Assembly (NCBI GenBank): GCA_037903355.1
Contig: JBAJFE010000038.1
Location: forward strand, 1,798,001 to 1,862,000
Direction of reading: 5' to 3'
From: Trichuris trichiura
Taxonomy: Eukaryota; Nematoda; Enoplea; Trichinellida; Trichuridae
DNA: 64,000 nucleotides
Under the pieces are notes generated by a model that saw only the letters and a list, made by a program, of their open reading frames with translations, was not told where the DNA came from and ran no database searches. Below, one piece after another: positions 53,966-64,000 of this stretch (its first letter is position 1; every line of letters begins with the position of its first letter). Position numbers and translations under genes: made by a program.

Positions 53966-55268
53966 CAAAGCAAGAGGCTGGAACGGTCCTCATCTCCGGT
54001 TTTCTTTTTGCCGTTCGAAGTTTGGTTACGAAATCAGGCCAGATAACTGCGTCAAATAAAGTGCATATATTCCGAGCACATTCTGGCAGTCTTGCTCAAA
54101 TTTTTTTTCAACGATCTTGCATTTTGATTTTGTGCTATATTTCTGCTTACTATTCTTTCTGTAGAGTTGCTTATTGTCTTTCGCTAAAATGCACAGGTTG
54201 CATGAAAATCTTGATTAAAGCGCACCAGATACTTGATTGTTTACCAGACTAGTAGACTACTGTTAATGGCAAAAATATAAACAGCGCCAGATGCACAATT
54301 CTGTCCCATTGCTGCGCTCAAGAGACTTCGTTGATTTGCGAAGATTATAGTGCGCACTTTCGTATGGCCTTATAAGTTGTATTAACAGAAGAGCACGTAA
54401 AGATCATTTCTTGTTGACGATTATGCTTTCGCGAGTAAAACGTGGACCACTATCAGACAAACAAAAATGTTGGATCTTTCCGTTAGACGCCCAGTGCAAA
54501 CAGTAAGTGGACTTAAAGTCGGGTTCAGTTAGTCCAGTGCAGTTTTCGTTCCGTACACAGAAAAAGCATGAAACTTAAAAGCGTAACTACACCAAATTAA
54601 GTTTTCAGAAATGTCCACTGGTGAAGAACTGCCGATGTCGAACTGGTTTTCAATAGTTTCAAACGAATAGCGACAGGGCCTGCGTAGGTTGATTGGCACG
54701 TTTTACGTCAAGGGTCCTGTTCGCGTGTGTACGTGTCACTCAGATGGAGCCCTTTATTGCGCAATAATTCAGTTAATTTTCGAAATCGACCCGGTTCTGC
54801 CATCAGAGTATTAGATGAGCAGCTCATTATTCGCGCGAACAGGATAGCCGCAAAAAAAGCAGTCATTTTTACTACAAGTAAAAAGCGATTCGGTAATTTT
54901 CTGCCGCCTAGCGGCACGTGACGAAAAGCGTTTGTCGCAGTACTATAACTTGTTCACTATTACGTGGGCACATTGTCAAAAACGACTTTAAAACGATGTC
55001 TAGGCAGCTTTGACAGATTACTGTAAATATTCCTGTTTTGATTGAGGTATTTAAAGGGACGGTGCTTTCTGTGTTTGTCAGCAGCGTTTTACGCTTTCTG
55101 GCTAGTTGAGGTACGTTGTGCAGAGTTTCACGTTTTTTTTGTTAGCGTATGCTGGATGCTGATGCGAAAGTAAAGCCATTGTCTATCACGCAGTGCGGCC
55201 TGGGGACCTGATCGTCGCACCATTTGCTGGGTGCACTTTCGTTCAGCCAACACATTCAGTTGGCCATC
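53966..55268. other. Intergenic between the two glutathione peroxidase genes
   Basis: Contains the 3' flank of the Cys gene and the promoter of the next. I find no SECIS-like ATGA...AA...TGA arrangement after the first gene's stop. A 64-codon plus ORF (54727-54921) is unrecognised. Confidence 0.3.
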
Positions 55269-56083
55269 ATGACTGCTAATGTGTCAGGCCGCTCTGTAGC
55301 AGGACATTTACTGTTTCTAACTCTTGCGTCTTGTGCAGCTTCGTTTGAAATGGCATCGCCGCAAGACGCCTCGTCAATTTACGAATTCAATGCCAAGGAT
55401 ATCGATTTTAACGACGTCTCAATGGAGCGATACCGGTGGAAAATTGTTTAATTACTGATTGAAATTTTATTTTACATTTTTATTTGCAGTGGGTTCGTCG
55501 TTATTATTGTTAACGTGGCAACAAACTGAGGTTTAACAGACCAGAACTACAAGCAGTTGCAGCAGCTTTATGAAGAATATCGAGAAAGTGGTTTGAGAAT
55601 TGCGGCCTTTCCTTGTAATCAATTTGGTGGTCAGGTACATTTTTACAGCGCCTTAACTCGTCGACAATATGTTTTCGTTTTGTAGGAACCAAAACCGGAA
55701 GCAGAAATCAAGAAATTTGCTACTGGAAAATACAATGTAACATTCGATATGTACGCGAAAATAAATGTCAACGGAAAGGACGCACACCCTTTGTGGGTTT
55801 ACTTAAAAGCGAAGCAAGGAGGCACTTTGGGAAGGTTGGGTTTTGCTGGTCACATTTTTGAAGCGGACAGAGAATGATTGTTTTGTAGTTTCATCAAGTG
55901 GAACTTTACAAAGTTTTTGGTCGACCGAGCTGGACAGCCGGTGAAACGTTTTGGTCCAAAGGAAGCACCTGAGGTGGGTTTTCATTGTTCCTATAAATTC
56001 CTTTTGCCAATAGTATTTCATTTTAGACAATGAGAAATGACATCATTCGTTTGTTGGGAAGTTCTCCAAACGAGGCGGGGTAA
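55269..56083 (+). CDS. Selenocysteine glutathione peroxidase (in-frame UGA)
   Basis: Exons 55269-55435, 55490-55634, 55686-55834, 55889-55973 and 56027-56083 join in phase. The ATG at 55269 gives a likely signal peptide ([14 protein letters not shown]). Exon 2 reads IIVNVATN, then TGA at 55527-55529, then [10 protein letters not shown]. This stop-like codon sits exactly where the catalytic Sec/Cys lies, and the frame continues intact for over 130 codons with FPCNQFGGQ and [14 protein letters not shown], so the Q, W, N tetrad members are present. Reading TGA as selenocysteine gives a full-length GPx4-type enzyme of about 200 residues. A SECIS candidate lies about 65 nt past the TAA stop. A pseudogene with one nonsense codon is the alternative, but the position and SECIS argue against it. 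All introns here are GT-AG. Confidence 0.88.
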
Positions 56084-56905
56084 TTCAATGTTTTGCTGCA
56101 ACTGCTGTGTTCTGTACCTGTTTTTCGACGTTTGAGCACTTAACGTGATGAGTGCCCAATAAGCCAAAATGGTCTGGGCATTCTGATGTCAAGCTCTTTT
56201 TGACTTTAATTGATCCAAGCTATTTCCGTACTTTTCGCTTTGGTTCACCTTAACATTACGTAATTGTGAACATGTAATTCTCTTACATTGGAGCATACAA
56301 CAACAAGTAATCTTGACCATTGTTCGTTCGAACATTTTGCTTTACGCATGTTGTAATTATAGGCTTTAGTTGAATACTGATTGTAGTAAACCTGATAATT
56401 TTGTCTTTTTAGTTGATTAAAAAAGCTTGGTTACAGTTATCTTGAAAACAATAGCTTGCCATACGGTTGCCTACCTTTGAGAGTTTCTATTGTATGAAAA
56501 CTGGTTTTGTGTGGCAGTTTGTCATGCTGACGGTTTGTTGCTGTTTTGAAATAGTGAACATCGATGCAGCAAGGCGTGAAAAACGAGCTCGCTCTGTTGT
56601 TCGAACAACTAAAGGCAAATTAGTTTGGTTGTAATAGAAAATAGCAGTGTAAAGCAATTCTTCGGCAGGTGCTCAGTCAGTCGCAGGGGGACGTCCCTCC
56701 CGTTGTTCCGTTAATCCCACTTCACTGGGTATCGACGCAGCCGTTTTCCCTTTGATGCTGCCGCACTTCCGGCGGTAATCAAAGAAGAAAGATCCGAAAA
56801 TTCTCTTTTAAAAAGTTCTAAGCAGCATGGCAAGTATCGGAAATCCAGTGTTAATGGCTATTACGAGAACATATCAATCTTGAAGGGAAAGAGCTTCGGT
56901 CGGGG
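56084..56905. other. 3' UTR and flank up to the BEL element
   Basis: It holds the SECIS, then AT-rich sequence. At about 56685-56760 a segment (ACGTCCCTCCCGTTGTTCC) repeats one seen at about 903-980. Confidence 0.4.
56135..56196 (+). promoter_or_regulatory. Candidate SECIS element in the 3' UTR
   Basis: ATGA (56148-56151) is followed by GTGCCCA, which pairs with TGGGCAT (56175-56181), and TGAT lies at 56184-56187. This gives the UGA/GA quartet at the base of the stem. Between them are AA (56161-56162), a small GCC/GGT ministem and an AAAAT loop, as in form II SECIS elements. A lower helix GAGC/GCTC flanks the quartet. In eukaryotes this element recruits SBP2 and EFSec to decode UGA as selenocysteine. 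Confidence 0.8.
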
Positions 56906-57051
56906 TGTTACGAGCGCTGATTTGATCCTCACTTTACATTTCATTTCTTGGTTCTTGAGCACAGTAGTATTACGGTGCGTGGGTGTAGAGAATAATAAAC
57001 GACAGCGAGCGCTTCGTCCTGACGCGTTACTACTGTCTTTCGTTCATGATA
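56906..57051 (+). repeat. 5' LTR of the BEL element
   Basis: 146 bp. It carries AATAAACGACAG as a poly(A) signal near 56992. Direct copy at 62518-62663. Confidence 0.93.
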
Positions 57052-57056
57052 GTTTC

Positions 57057-57075
57057 TGGTGCCTCGAGCCGGGAT
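57057..57075 (+). promoter_or_regulatory. Primer-binding site
   Basis: TGGTGCCTCGAGCCGGGAT starts 5 nt after the 5' LTR. Its complement looks like a tRNA 3' end (CCCGGCTCGAGG then CACCA). The tRNA isotype is not assigned. Confidence 0.65.
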
Positions 57076-57275
57076 ATCGTGTAAGTTTTGGCCATTCTCG
57101 ATCGGTTTGAATCGCTTTACGTCTGTTGGAAAGGATCGCCAGGTTTGACTTTCCATTCTGACGTGTTGCTATACTGCTGGCTTCAGTGTTCAACATTTGC
57201 TGCACAGTGTCGCCTGTCGCGCTGGGAGTGTCAGTCCGTTCAGCCGACAAGTTGTTTGTTCGCGATTTTCATTGA

Positions 57276-60200
57276 ATGCTCTCTCGTAGTCGGCGTCGGA
57301 AAGGGACAGCGGGAAACAGCGTCGTTACTTATCGAAAAAAAGAGATGGCAGAAGCAGATCGCAAGAATGGTGCTGAAGGAAACAATAATGTGGTCATCGA
57401 AGCGGTGAACCATTTGACAACGCAGCTAACGGCTACACTCACATATTTGATTGACGGTTTGCGCAAGGAATTGGCAGCTGCCCGATCTGAATCACGTGAG
57501 CTACCACCGAAGCAAAATGATACTTCAGTTTCGAACACTATTGATGCGCAACCACCGAGTACAGTTGCTGCGATCGGAAATGTAGATGACTGGATTTCTG
57601 GCGTAGACATGTCGACAAACATCTCTTCCCCTGTTCCCGCTTCGTGGCTTGCCAACTTCGCCCCAGCCGTGAAGATAGAACAGTTTGACGGAAACCCACT
57701 TCATTGGGTCATGTTTATAGGAAGCTTTAAGTCGCTCGTACATGACGTTGTCCCGTCAAATTCTCAAAGAATTGCCATTCTGCGACAGCTGCTGTCGCCT
57801 GAATTAAGGGCAAGCGTTGCGCCTTCCCTGAGCAGTCCGGATATGTATGGCCAAGCATTGCGAGATTTGAAGCGATTGTTTGGAAGTCCGAGTGTTGTAG
57901 TGGGTGCATGCTTTCGAAAATTGCGAACGATTGAACCAATTCAACCCCGATCTAATCGTGACATCGAACGGTTCTATTTCGAACTTCATGGAACTTTGAA
58001 CGTTCTTCGGCACAGAGGATGCACTGTAGAGTTGCAGTCCTTGGCCACACTCCAAGGTGTTGTTCAGAAGTTGCCGCGGAGTCTTCAGGAGAAATGGGCA
58101 AAGAAAACATTTCACTTGTCCCCTGGTCAAGCAACGCTAGAAAACCTGGATCAGTGGTTAGAAGAATTGGTCGTGGTCAATCGTACTCTTGAACCAACTG
58201 AATTACGTGATGATTCAGGTTTGGGCCCTCGAGCATCGTATCACCACATGGGCCAGAAGGTTAACTTCACTGCACAGAAGAAAGGAATAGGATTATTTTC
58301 ATCTGAAGAGAAGTCACGAAGTTGCGCCTTATGTGAGAAAGAGCACATTTTCTCTGCTTGTCCACAGTTTAGGGAGGCTACTCCTGTACGTCGGGCAGAA
58401 ATTGCAAAAGAGTTGCAACAGTGTTTTGCATGTCTGAGTGCGAGTCATCGAGCAAGGTTTTGTCCATTTAAAGTGTCATGCGGTGTGGATGGCTGCAAAC
58501 AGAGACATCATAGACTACTGCATGGATCGCCTAGGGTGTGGCCAGAGAGAGAGAAGAAAGTAGTCGCATCGCAGAAAGCTTCATTCGCTACACCCTCCAT
58601 GACCGTTGGTGCTAACGTTGCGAAGACAAGGAATGATGATGCTGTCTGTCTCTCTGTTGTACCGGTTATCGTGTCCAGAGATGGTCGTAGTGTCTCTACG
58701 TATGCCTTAATTGATCCTGGAAGCGAAGGGACGCTGATAACAGATCAATTGGTTAGGCAGCTCTGTCTTTCGCGGAAACCGTGCGACGTTCAGTTGTCGA
58801 CCTTCCACGGAAGAGATCCGCCGTTTGAGCTGACTTCGGTCTCGTTTAATGTTAGTGGCGCAGACGGGCAGGCTCATGATATCGGGAAGGCTCTGGTCGT
58901 TCCTATGATGAATCTGTCTCATCGTTCTGTTAATTGGTCAAAGGAGAAATTGTCGTATAGTCACTTAAAGGACCTGCCATTGTCCAAGGTTGATTATGGC
59001 AAAGTGCACCTACTAATCGGTGCTGACAATTTCGATATCATCCAGCCACTCGAACTTCGGAAACCATCCGCAAAGAAGCAACCCTTTGGTATGAGGACAC
59101 CATTGGGTTGGGTAGTTGTAGGACCCACCACCTTGTTGGGTCACAACGCGTTGTGCTCGGTAAATAACATTAATCGGTTGAGATCTCAAGATAACGATGA
59201 AATAATGGGTCTTTTGGAACGGCTTTGGTCTACGGAAAGTTTCGGTACGAAGCCAAATGTTCAGCCTCCTAGGCGATTAGAGGAGGACCAACTTGCCTCT
59301 TCAACCAGGTTCGTGAATGGTAGGTATGAAGTTGGTTTGCTATGGGCGACAGATGATGTGAAACTACCCGACAATCGAAATGAGGCAATGAAAAGTTTCA
59401 TTTCATTGAGAAAACGGATCTCTGCTGATGATGAACTGCGCTCCAGTTACGCTAAAGCGATTTCAGAATTAATGCAGCTGGGAATTGCACGCAAGGTAGA
59501 GCAGAAAGAGTTGCGGCTACCTGCTGGAAGGATTTGGTACCTTCCTCACCATGGTGTGCGCCATCCAGCAAGGCCAAACAAAGTTCGTATAGTGTTTGAC
59601 GCCTCTTCGGTGTGCGAGGGTGTATCGTTGAACAGTTGTTTAAGGAAAGGTCCGGATCTGCTGAACAATTTGATTCCATTACTGATACAGTTCCGTCGAT
59701 TTGCCGTACCAGTAATTGCGGATGTCGAAAGGTTGTTTCACCAGGTTCAGGTGCCGTTGCATGATCAGTCATTTCTACGTTTCCTCTGGACAGAAGGCGA
59801 CGAAGCTCCACAAACGTTTCAAATGACTAGACAAGCGTTTAGGCTAAGATCCGCCCCTGCGTCATGTATGTATGCTTTAAAACAGTGTATATTGGACCAT
59901 GTGGACCCTGTCATTGGTCAGCCGGTCGGACGGCGTTTCTACGTAGATAATTATATGGACTCGTTTGAGACGGTAGATGAAGCTCTGTTTGTATGTAAAG
60001 AGCTAAAGTGTGGCCTTGCGGTTGGCGGGTTCCCCCTAGTTAAGTGGGCATCAGTGGAGCCCCGTTTGCTGGCCGCATTCCGCAAGGAAGAGTGTTCTCG
60101 TTCTCTGATCGAATGCAATCTGTCAGCCCCGCTGGAGAGCGTGTTAGGACTCCAGTGGAACTGTCAGTGTGACACTCTTTGCTTCCTCGTAACAAACAGG

Positions 60201-62446
60201 GACGCGGAAGTAATATCGAAAAGACAGTTATTAGGTGTGATCGCAAGACTTTTTGATCCTCTGGGTCTAATCGCTCCCGTCATCGTGGAAGCAAAATTGC
60301 TTATGAGAGAAGCCACACTCAGTGGTGGAAGTTGGGATGATCCAGTTGAGGAAGGTGTTCTTCGTCGTTTTGGCCGTTGGTACAACGATTTGGTGTCACT
60401 TAAAGGGTTGACTATCCCTCGTTGGCTTGGATTCTCAAGTAGGCTAGTCAAGGCACAACTGCACGTGTTTGCCGATGCGTCTGAAAAGGCGTTCGGTGCC
60501 GCTAGTTATGTTCGACTGTGCTTTGATAACGGCAAAGTCACTTCATCGTTAGTGCTCGCTAAACCTAGAATAGGCCCTCGTCGCTCGTTAACAATTCCGC
60601 GCTTAGAACTTCAAGCAGCCGTTCTGGCCGTTCGCTTGGCAGCAGTAGCAGCGTCGTCGCCGCACATTGAAGAAAACGAGATATTTTACTGGACTGATTC
60701 TCTGACAGTTATACGTTGGCTGAATATGGAAGGATGTCGCCTGAGGGCATTCGTAACCCATCGAGTAGCAGAAATTTTGGAAATGTCAGCCGTCGGTCAG
60801 TGGAGACATATTAATGGAAGTTTAAATCCAGCGGATGATGTCTCAAGAGGGGTCTCTCCTAGTGCCTTGTCGAGATGTCACCGGTGGTTTGTTGGCCCTA
60901 CCTTCCTTCGATTAGATGAGCAGTTGTGGCCGGTGAGCACACAGATAGCTGTCGATGCCGATGATCCTGAGGTGATGAACAGTCCTCGGCTCGTTGCAGT
61001 AGTTGTGCATCAGGAAGTCAATTGTGTAATGCACTTGTTTTATAGGGTGTCGCGTTTTAAAACGTGCTTGAGGATTGTTGCATATATCCGTCGTTTCCTC
61101 CATTACAAGACGTTCACCTCAATGTCGGTTACCTTATCAGCTTGGGAGATAAGGAAGGCACTGGCAAGATGTATTCATGTGCTTCAACGTTTTGCTTTCC
61201 CGGAAGAATATTATTTATTAAGAAACGGCATGGGTTTGAACCCAAAGTCGAAATTGATTTCACTCGATCCGTTCCTCGACGAAGATCAGGTTATTCGCGT
61301 CAGTGGTCGTTTACGGCAAGGAATTCAGCTGGACATAAATCGACATCCGGCGATTATTCCTGCAGACTGTTCATTAGTACATCGGTTAGTGTGGTAACGT
61401 CATATTGACCTAATGCATTCGCGTACCGAAAGAGTTTTGGCCGACCTACGCACGGAATATTGGATCATGGGCGGAAGAAGAACGGTGCGCCGAATAATTG
61501 ACCAGTGTTATTACTGTCGACGAATGAACGCGAAGCCGTGTCAACAATTCATGGCACCTTTGCCGAAAGAAAGACTACATTGTGCTGCGCCTGCATTCAC
61601 AAATGTTGGCGTTGACTTTTTCGGTCCGTTTGAAGTACTGATTGGGCTTCCCATTTGGAAGTAGCGCATTCGCTAGACACACAGTCGTTTATTCTCGCAT
61701 TACGCAGGTTCATTGCGCAAAGAGGGCAGCCATCCGTGGTATACTGTGATAATGGCCGCAATTTTGTAGCTGCAGCAAAGACTTTGAACGAATTTCGAGA
61801 CGCCCTTGATTGGGCGAATGTGGACCGCTATTTGGCGGATCGCCAGATACAGTGGAAATTTTTGCCGCCTGCTGGTCCCCATATGGGCGGGACGTGGGAA
61901 AGGCTAATCAGAGTGGCAAAAAAGGCTCTTGTTTCCGTGTTGTCAGGAAATGCACTTACGGATGAAGTCTTATCGACAGTTTTCGCCGAGGTTGAATCAC
62001 TCCTAAACGGCAGACCACTGGCTTACATGGGTTCTGATGTCTCGAACCCATCGCCATTGACGCCGTTCTATTTGTTAACCGACCGGTCCAGTGTTTATGT
62101 ACCGTCGGATATCCTATGTACTGAACAGTGTACTTGGACGAAACATTGGCAACATGCTCAGGTCATCGAGGAACGCTTCTGGCCACGGTGGCAAAGGGAG
62201 CTGCTGCCAACGCTTCAGCGACGAACGAAAAGGATGGTGGATAGTCCTAATTTAAAGGTGGATGACGTAGTGGTCATTGTAGACCCGAACTCGCCAAAGG
62301 GTCAATGGCCACTCGGTAGGATCGTTGATGTTTTCAAGGGTAAAGACGGAAGAGTACGTGTCGTGAACGTGAAAACAACGACTGGAACGTATAAACGGCC
62401 TATAACTCGACTGACGGTGCTAGAATCAGTTGACAAACCGCCGTAA
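57276..62446 (+). pseudogene. BEL/Pao gag-pol polyprotein with broken integrase
   Basis: The first frame (57276-61397) is intact for 1373 residues. It holds a gag-like N-terminal part; zinc knuckles near residue 348 (CALCEKEHIFSACPQF) and soon after (CFACLSASHRARFC); an aspartic protease with LIDPGSEGTLI near 475; reverse transcriptase with IADVERLFHQV near 814 and FYVDN near 888 (Asn for the second Asp of YVDD); and RNase H with FADASEKAFGAA, LELQAAVLA and WTDSLTVI near 1065-1150. A nonsense TAA at 61394-61396 separates this from the integrase zinc-binding part (61413 onward). Near 61650 there is a frame change with missing sequence between VGVDFFGPFEV and the next core segment (VYCDNGRNF, GGTWERL). 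The three integrase acidic residues survive, but the protein is interrupted, so the element is predicted non-autonomous now. Confidence 0.9.
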
Positions 62447-62517
62447 ACATCGCTACCCTTTTCTGTCTAGCCGGTCTCTAGATTTCCAAATCGTTTGGAA
62501 ATCGAGGGGCGGGTATA

Positions 62518-62663
62518 TGTTACGAGCGCTGATTTGATCCTCACTTTACATTTCATTTCTTGGTTCTTGAGCACAGTAGTATTACGGTGCGTGGGTGTAG
62601 AGAATAATAAACGATAGCGAGCGCTTCATCCTGACTCGTTACTACTGTCTTTCGTTCGTGACA
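62518..62663 (+). repeat. 3' LTR of the BEL element
   Basis: 146 bp, TG...CA ends. Preceded by a purine-rich AATCGAGGGGCGGG tract, a likely polypurine tract. Confidence 0.93.
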
Positions 62664-62809
62664 CGGGGTATTATGTTACGTTGTATTCGAGCATGTTGGA
62701 CATTGGTCCAGTGTTCGTCTTTAATACCTTTCCATACTCGCATAAACGAATCTTGTTTCGTCGAAACCACGTCTCTAAGTATGTCTCTAGTATGGAGTAG
62801 AAAATACGG

Positions 62810-63000
62810 GTGTGGCCTGTTAGCCGCTCCACCGTCACATTGTAAATTTGCTAGGCGTCCAGTTCTATCCTTACTTAACATAAACCTACGTGTAAGGTAA
62901 CCTTAGGCTTAAGTAAAAGTAGAACAAAATGACTGACGTGCTCACTAGTAAGGGTAAAACATGGCCGCATGCTTGGCGGGAAGGAACTTGTGTTTTTCGA
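62810..63000 (+). repeat. Dispersed repeat family D
   Basis: GCCGCTCCACCGTCACATTG, then AAACCTACGTGTAAGG and AATGACTGACGTGCTC, matches 24220-24400. Confidence 0.55.
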
Positions 63001-63188
63001 ACGGCTGAGTGACAGGATCCGAAAAGACAAACTGCACTACTCAGTTCCGAGTTATGGGGGCATGGAAGTTCAATTTGAACTCAGTGCTTTAGTACTGGTA
63101 TATGTAGGTTTCAGAACCCGAAATCTTCCCTAGTCTACTCAGTCAATATGAAGAATGTACACATGCGTATACACTATAAAGTGCATAT

Positions 63189-63407
63189 ACCGTATATTAC
63201 GGCCTATAAGAACACCCCTCTACCTAAGTAATGGGTGGTAATAATTGGCCCAGTTGGTACTTCCTTGGCTCGCATTCGACTTATTAGTCCTATGAGGTGA
63301 ACAGCAATTCTTCTACCTCAATTAGACTCACTAAGTGATTAACTGGGCCAACCATTACTATCCATTACTTAGGTAGAGGGGTGTTCTTATAGGCCGTAAT
63401 ATACGGT
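63189..63407. mobile_element. TA-flanked MITE with about 65-bp terminal inverted repeats
   Basis: It starts CCGTATATTACGGCCTATAA and ends TTATAGGCCGTAATATACGG, with TA on both sides. Complementarity continues through CACCCCTCTACCTAAGTAAT. About 219 bp, non-coding. Confidence 0.8.
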
Positions 63408-63565
63408 ACATCGCTTATATGTTTATATTAGCACTGCAATCCCAAATGAGTCGTTTTTTCATTTGTTTATGGTAGCCGGATAAAACGTCGTCCAATAGGA
63501 AGCGAGGCTAAAGCTGGACATCAGCAACCTACATTTTTCGCTGTTTTCGCGAAGTTATAGTATAA

Positions 63566-63751
63566 ATGGTGGGTACAGGAAAGGTCGGAAAACATTATCA
63601 TGAACGATATGCACAGATGCGCAGACGCAAAAACGGTATTTTTTCAAACGAGGTGTGCTCAGTGATAAGCTACAGCAGTGTGTCTAATTTATACATGAGC
63701 CCTTCGCTGGAGACAACGTTAGTGAGTCAGGGCAGGCGACAGGTAGGATAA
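63566..63751 (+). CDS. Possible first exon of an unrecognised gene
   Basis: The ATG at 63566 (TATAAATGGTG) opens MVGTGKVGKHYHERYAQMRR, then RKNGIFSNE, followed by a GTGTGCTC donor-like site near 63651. It is basic and coding-like. Later exons would lie toward or beyond the right edge and none is convincing. I do not recognise the protein. Confidence 0.25.
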   Translation: MVGTGKVGKHYHERYAQMRRRKNGIFSNEVCSVISYSSVSNLYMSPSLETTLVSQGRRQVG

Positions 63752-64000
63752 GCAAAAACGACTAAACAGGTGGCATATTTTGCCTGTTGAGCCTTTGCTT
63801 TCTAGCGTCTCCTGAAAATTTCCAGCACCCCACAGAACGCTCCTGCTTCTCATGAGAAAGACTGTTTTGGATTACGCACTGGTGTATGTCTTAGTATATA
63901 TTAATCCTTGGGCATCCTTTTGCGTACTGTAGAATGGATTTTCTCACTCGCGTTGAACTACGTTAAGTCCATACTCGGTGGGAACTGCAAAAGGAAGATC

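Larger units (their letters stand above)
56906..62663 (+). mobile_element. BEL/Pao LTR retrotransposon, nearly complete
   Basis: Two 146-bp LTRs (56906-57051 and 62518-62663) differ at about five positions. Both start TGTTACGAGCG; the 3' one ends TGACA, the 5' one TGATA. A 5-bp target duplication CGGGG flanks the element (56901-56905 and 62664-62668), the size typical of BEL/Pao. A primer-binding site follows the 5' LTR. One long gag-pol frame and a broken integrase lie between. The low LTR divergence implies a fairly recent insertion. Confidence 0.93.

Noticed and set aside
55527..55529. Reading the TGA as a pseudogene-causing nonsense mutation
   Set aside because: It falls on the one codon where Sec is expected, the rest of the gene is intact and a SECIS-like hairpin follows.

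Overview
The window is metazoan nuclear DNA. It has spliced protein genes with mostly very short introns (about 45-60 nt, GT-AG, acceptors ending TTTCAG or similar), a class II tRNA-Leu gene, and many transposon remains, with no prokaryotic operon structure. The tiny introns, the compact gene spacing and a BEL/Pao element with a YVDN reverse-transcriptase box suggest a nematode. A clade I (Trichuris/Trichinella-like) worm is my guess; nothing in the window proves it.

Gene layout from left to right: an exon fragment cut by the left edge (minus strand); a 1.8 kb inverted-repeat element; an intronless eIF4G-like MIF4G gene (4606-6051); a transposon-rich block (6.4-11.6 kb); ZFR, a three-zinc-finger plus DZF RNA-binding protein (11985-19619); a second transposon block (20.7-23.9 kb); ST7 (24754-27516); a delta-type novel protein kinase C on the minus strand (39737-31162) with a 5.7 kb intron full of repeats; a long stretch with no gene I can support; a decayed pogo/Tigger element (45.46-47.26 kb); a FUN14-domain gene (48804-50349); tRNA-Leu(UAA); two tandem glutathione peroxidase genes; and a nearly complete BEL/Pao retrotransposon (56906-62663) with 146-bp LTRs and a 5-bp target duplication.

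The glutathione peroxidase pair is the best gene-level result. The upstream copy has Cys at the catalytic position. The downstream copy has an in-frame TGA at exactly that codon, with a plausible SECIS element about 65 nt after its stop codon. It therefore reads as a selenoprotein beside its cysteine paralogue.

The best non-coding result is a family of foldback elements whose arms carry hammerhead-ribozyme-like cores: CTGATGA, a variable stem II, then GAAA. Three complete copies and one small copy have clear 13-16 bp target-site duplications, two of them are nested and one sits inside a mariner. Stem II sequence varies between loci while staying paired. Such minimal hammerheads are known from Penelope-like retroelements, so these may be non-autonomous relatives. 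No reverse transcriptase of that class is visible here. A second repeat family (30.6, 48.5 and 51.1 kb) carries the same core.

Other mobile DNA includes two copies of a long-inverted-repeat element built of degenerate AT-rich subrepeats, each hit independently by a mariner, solo LTRs, several TA-flanked MITE families and a perfect 168-bp palindrome.
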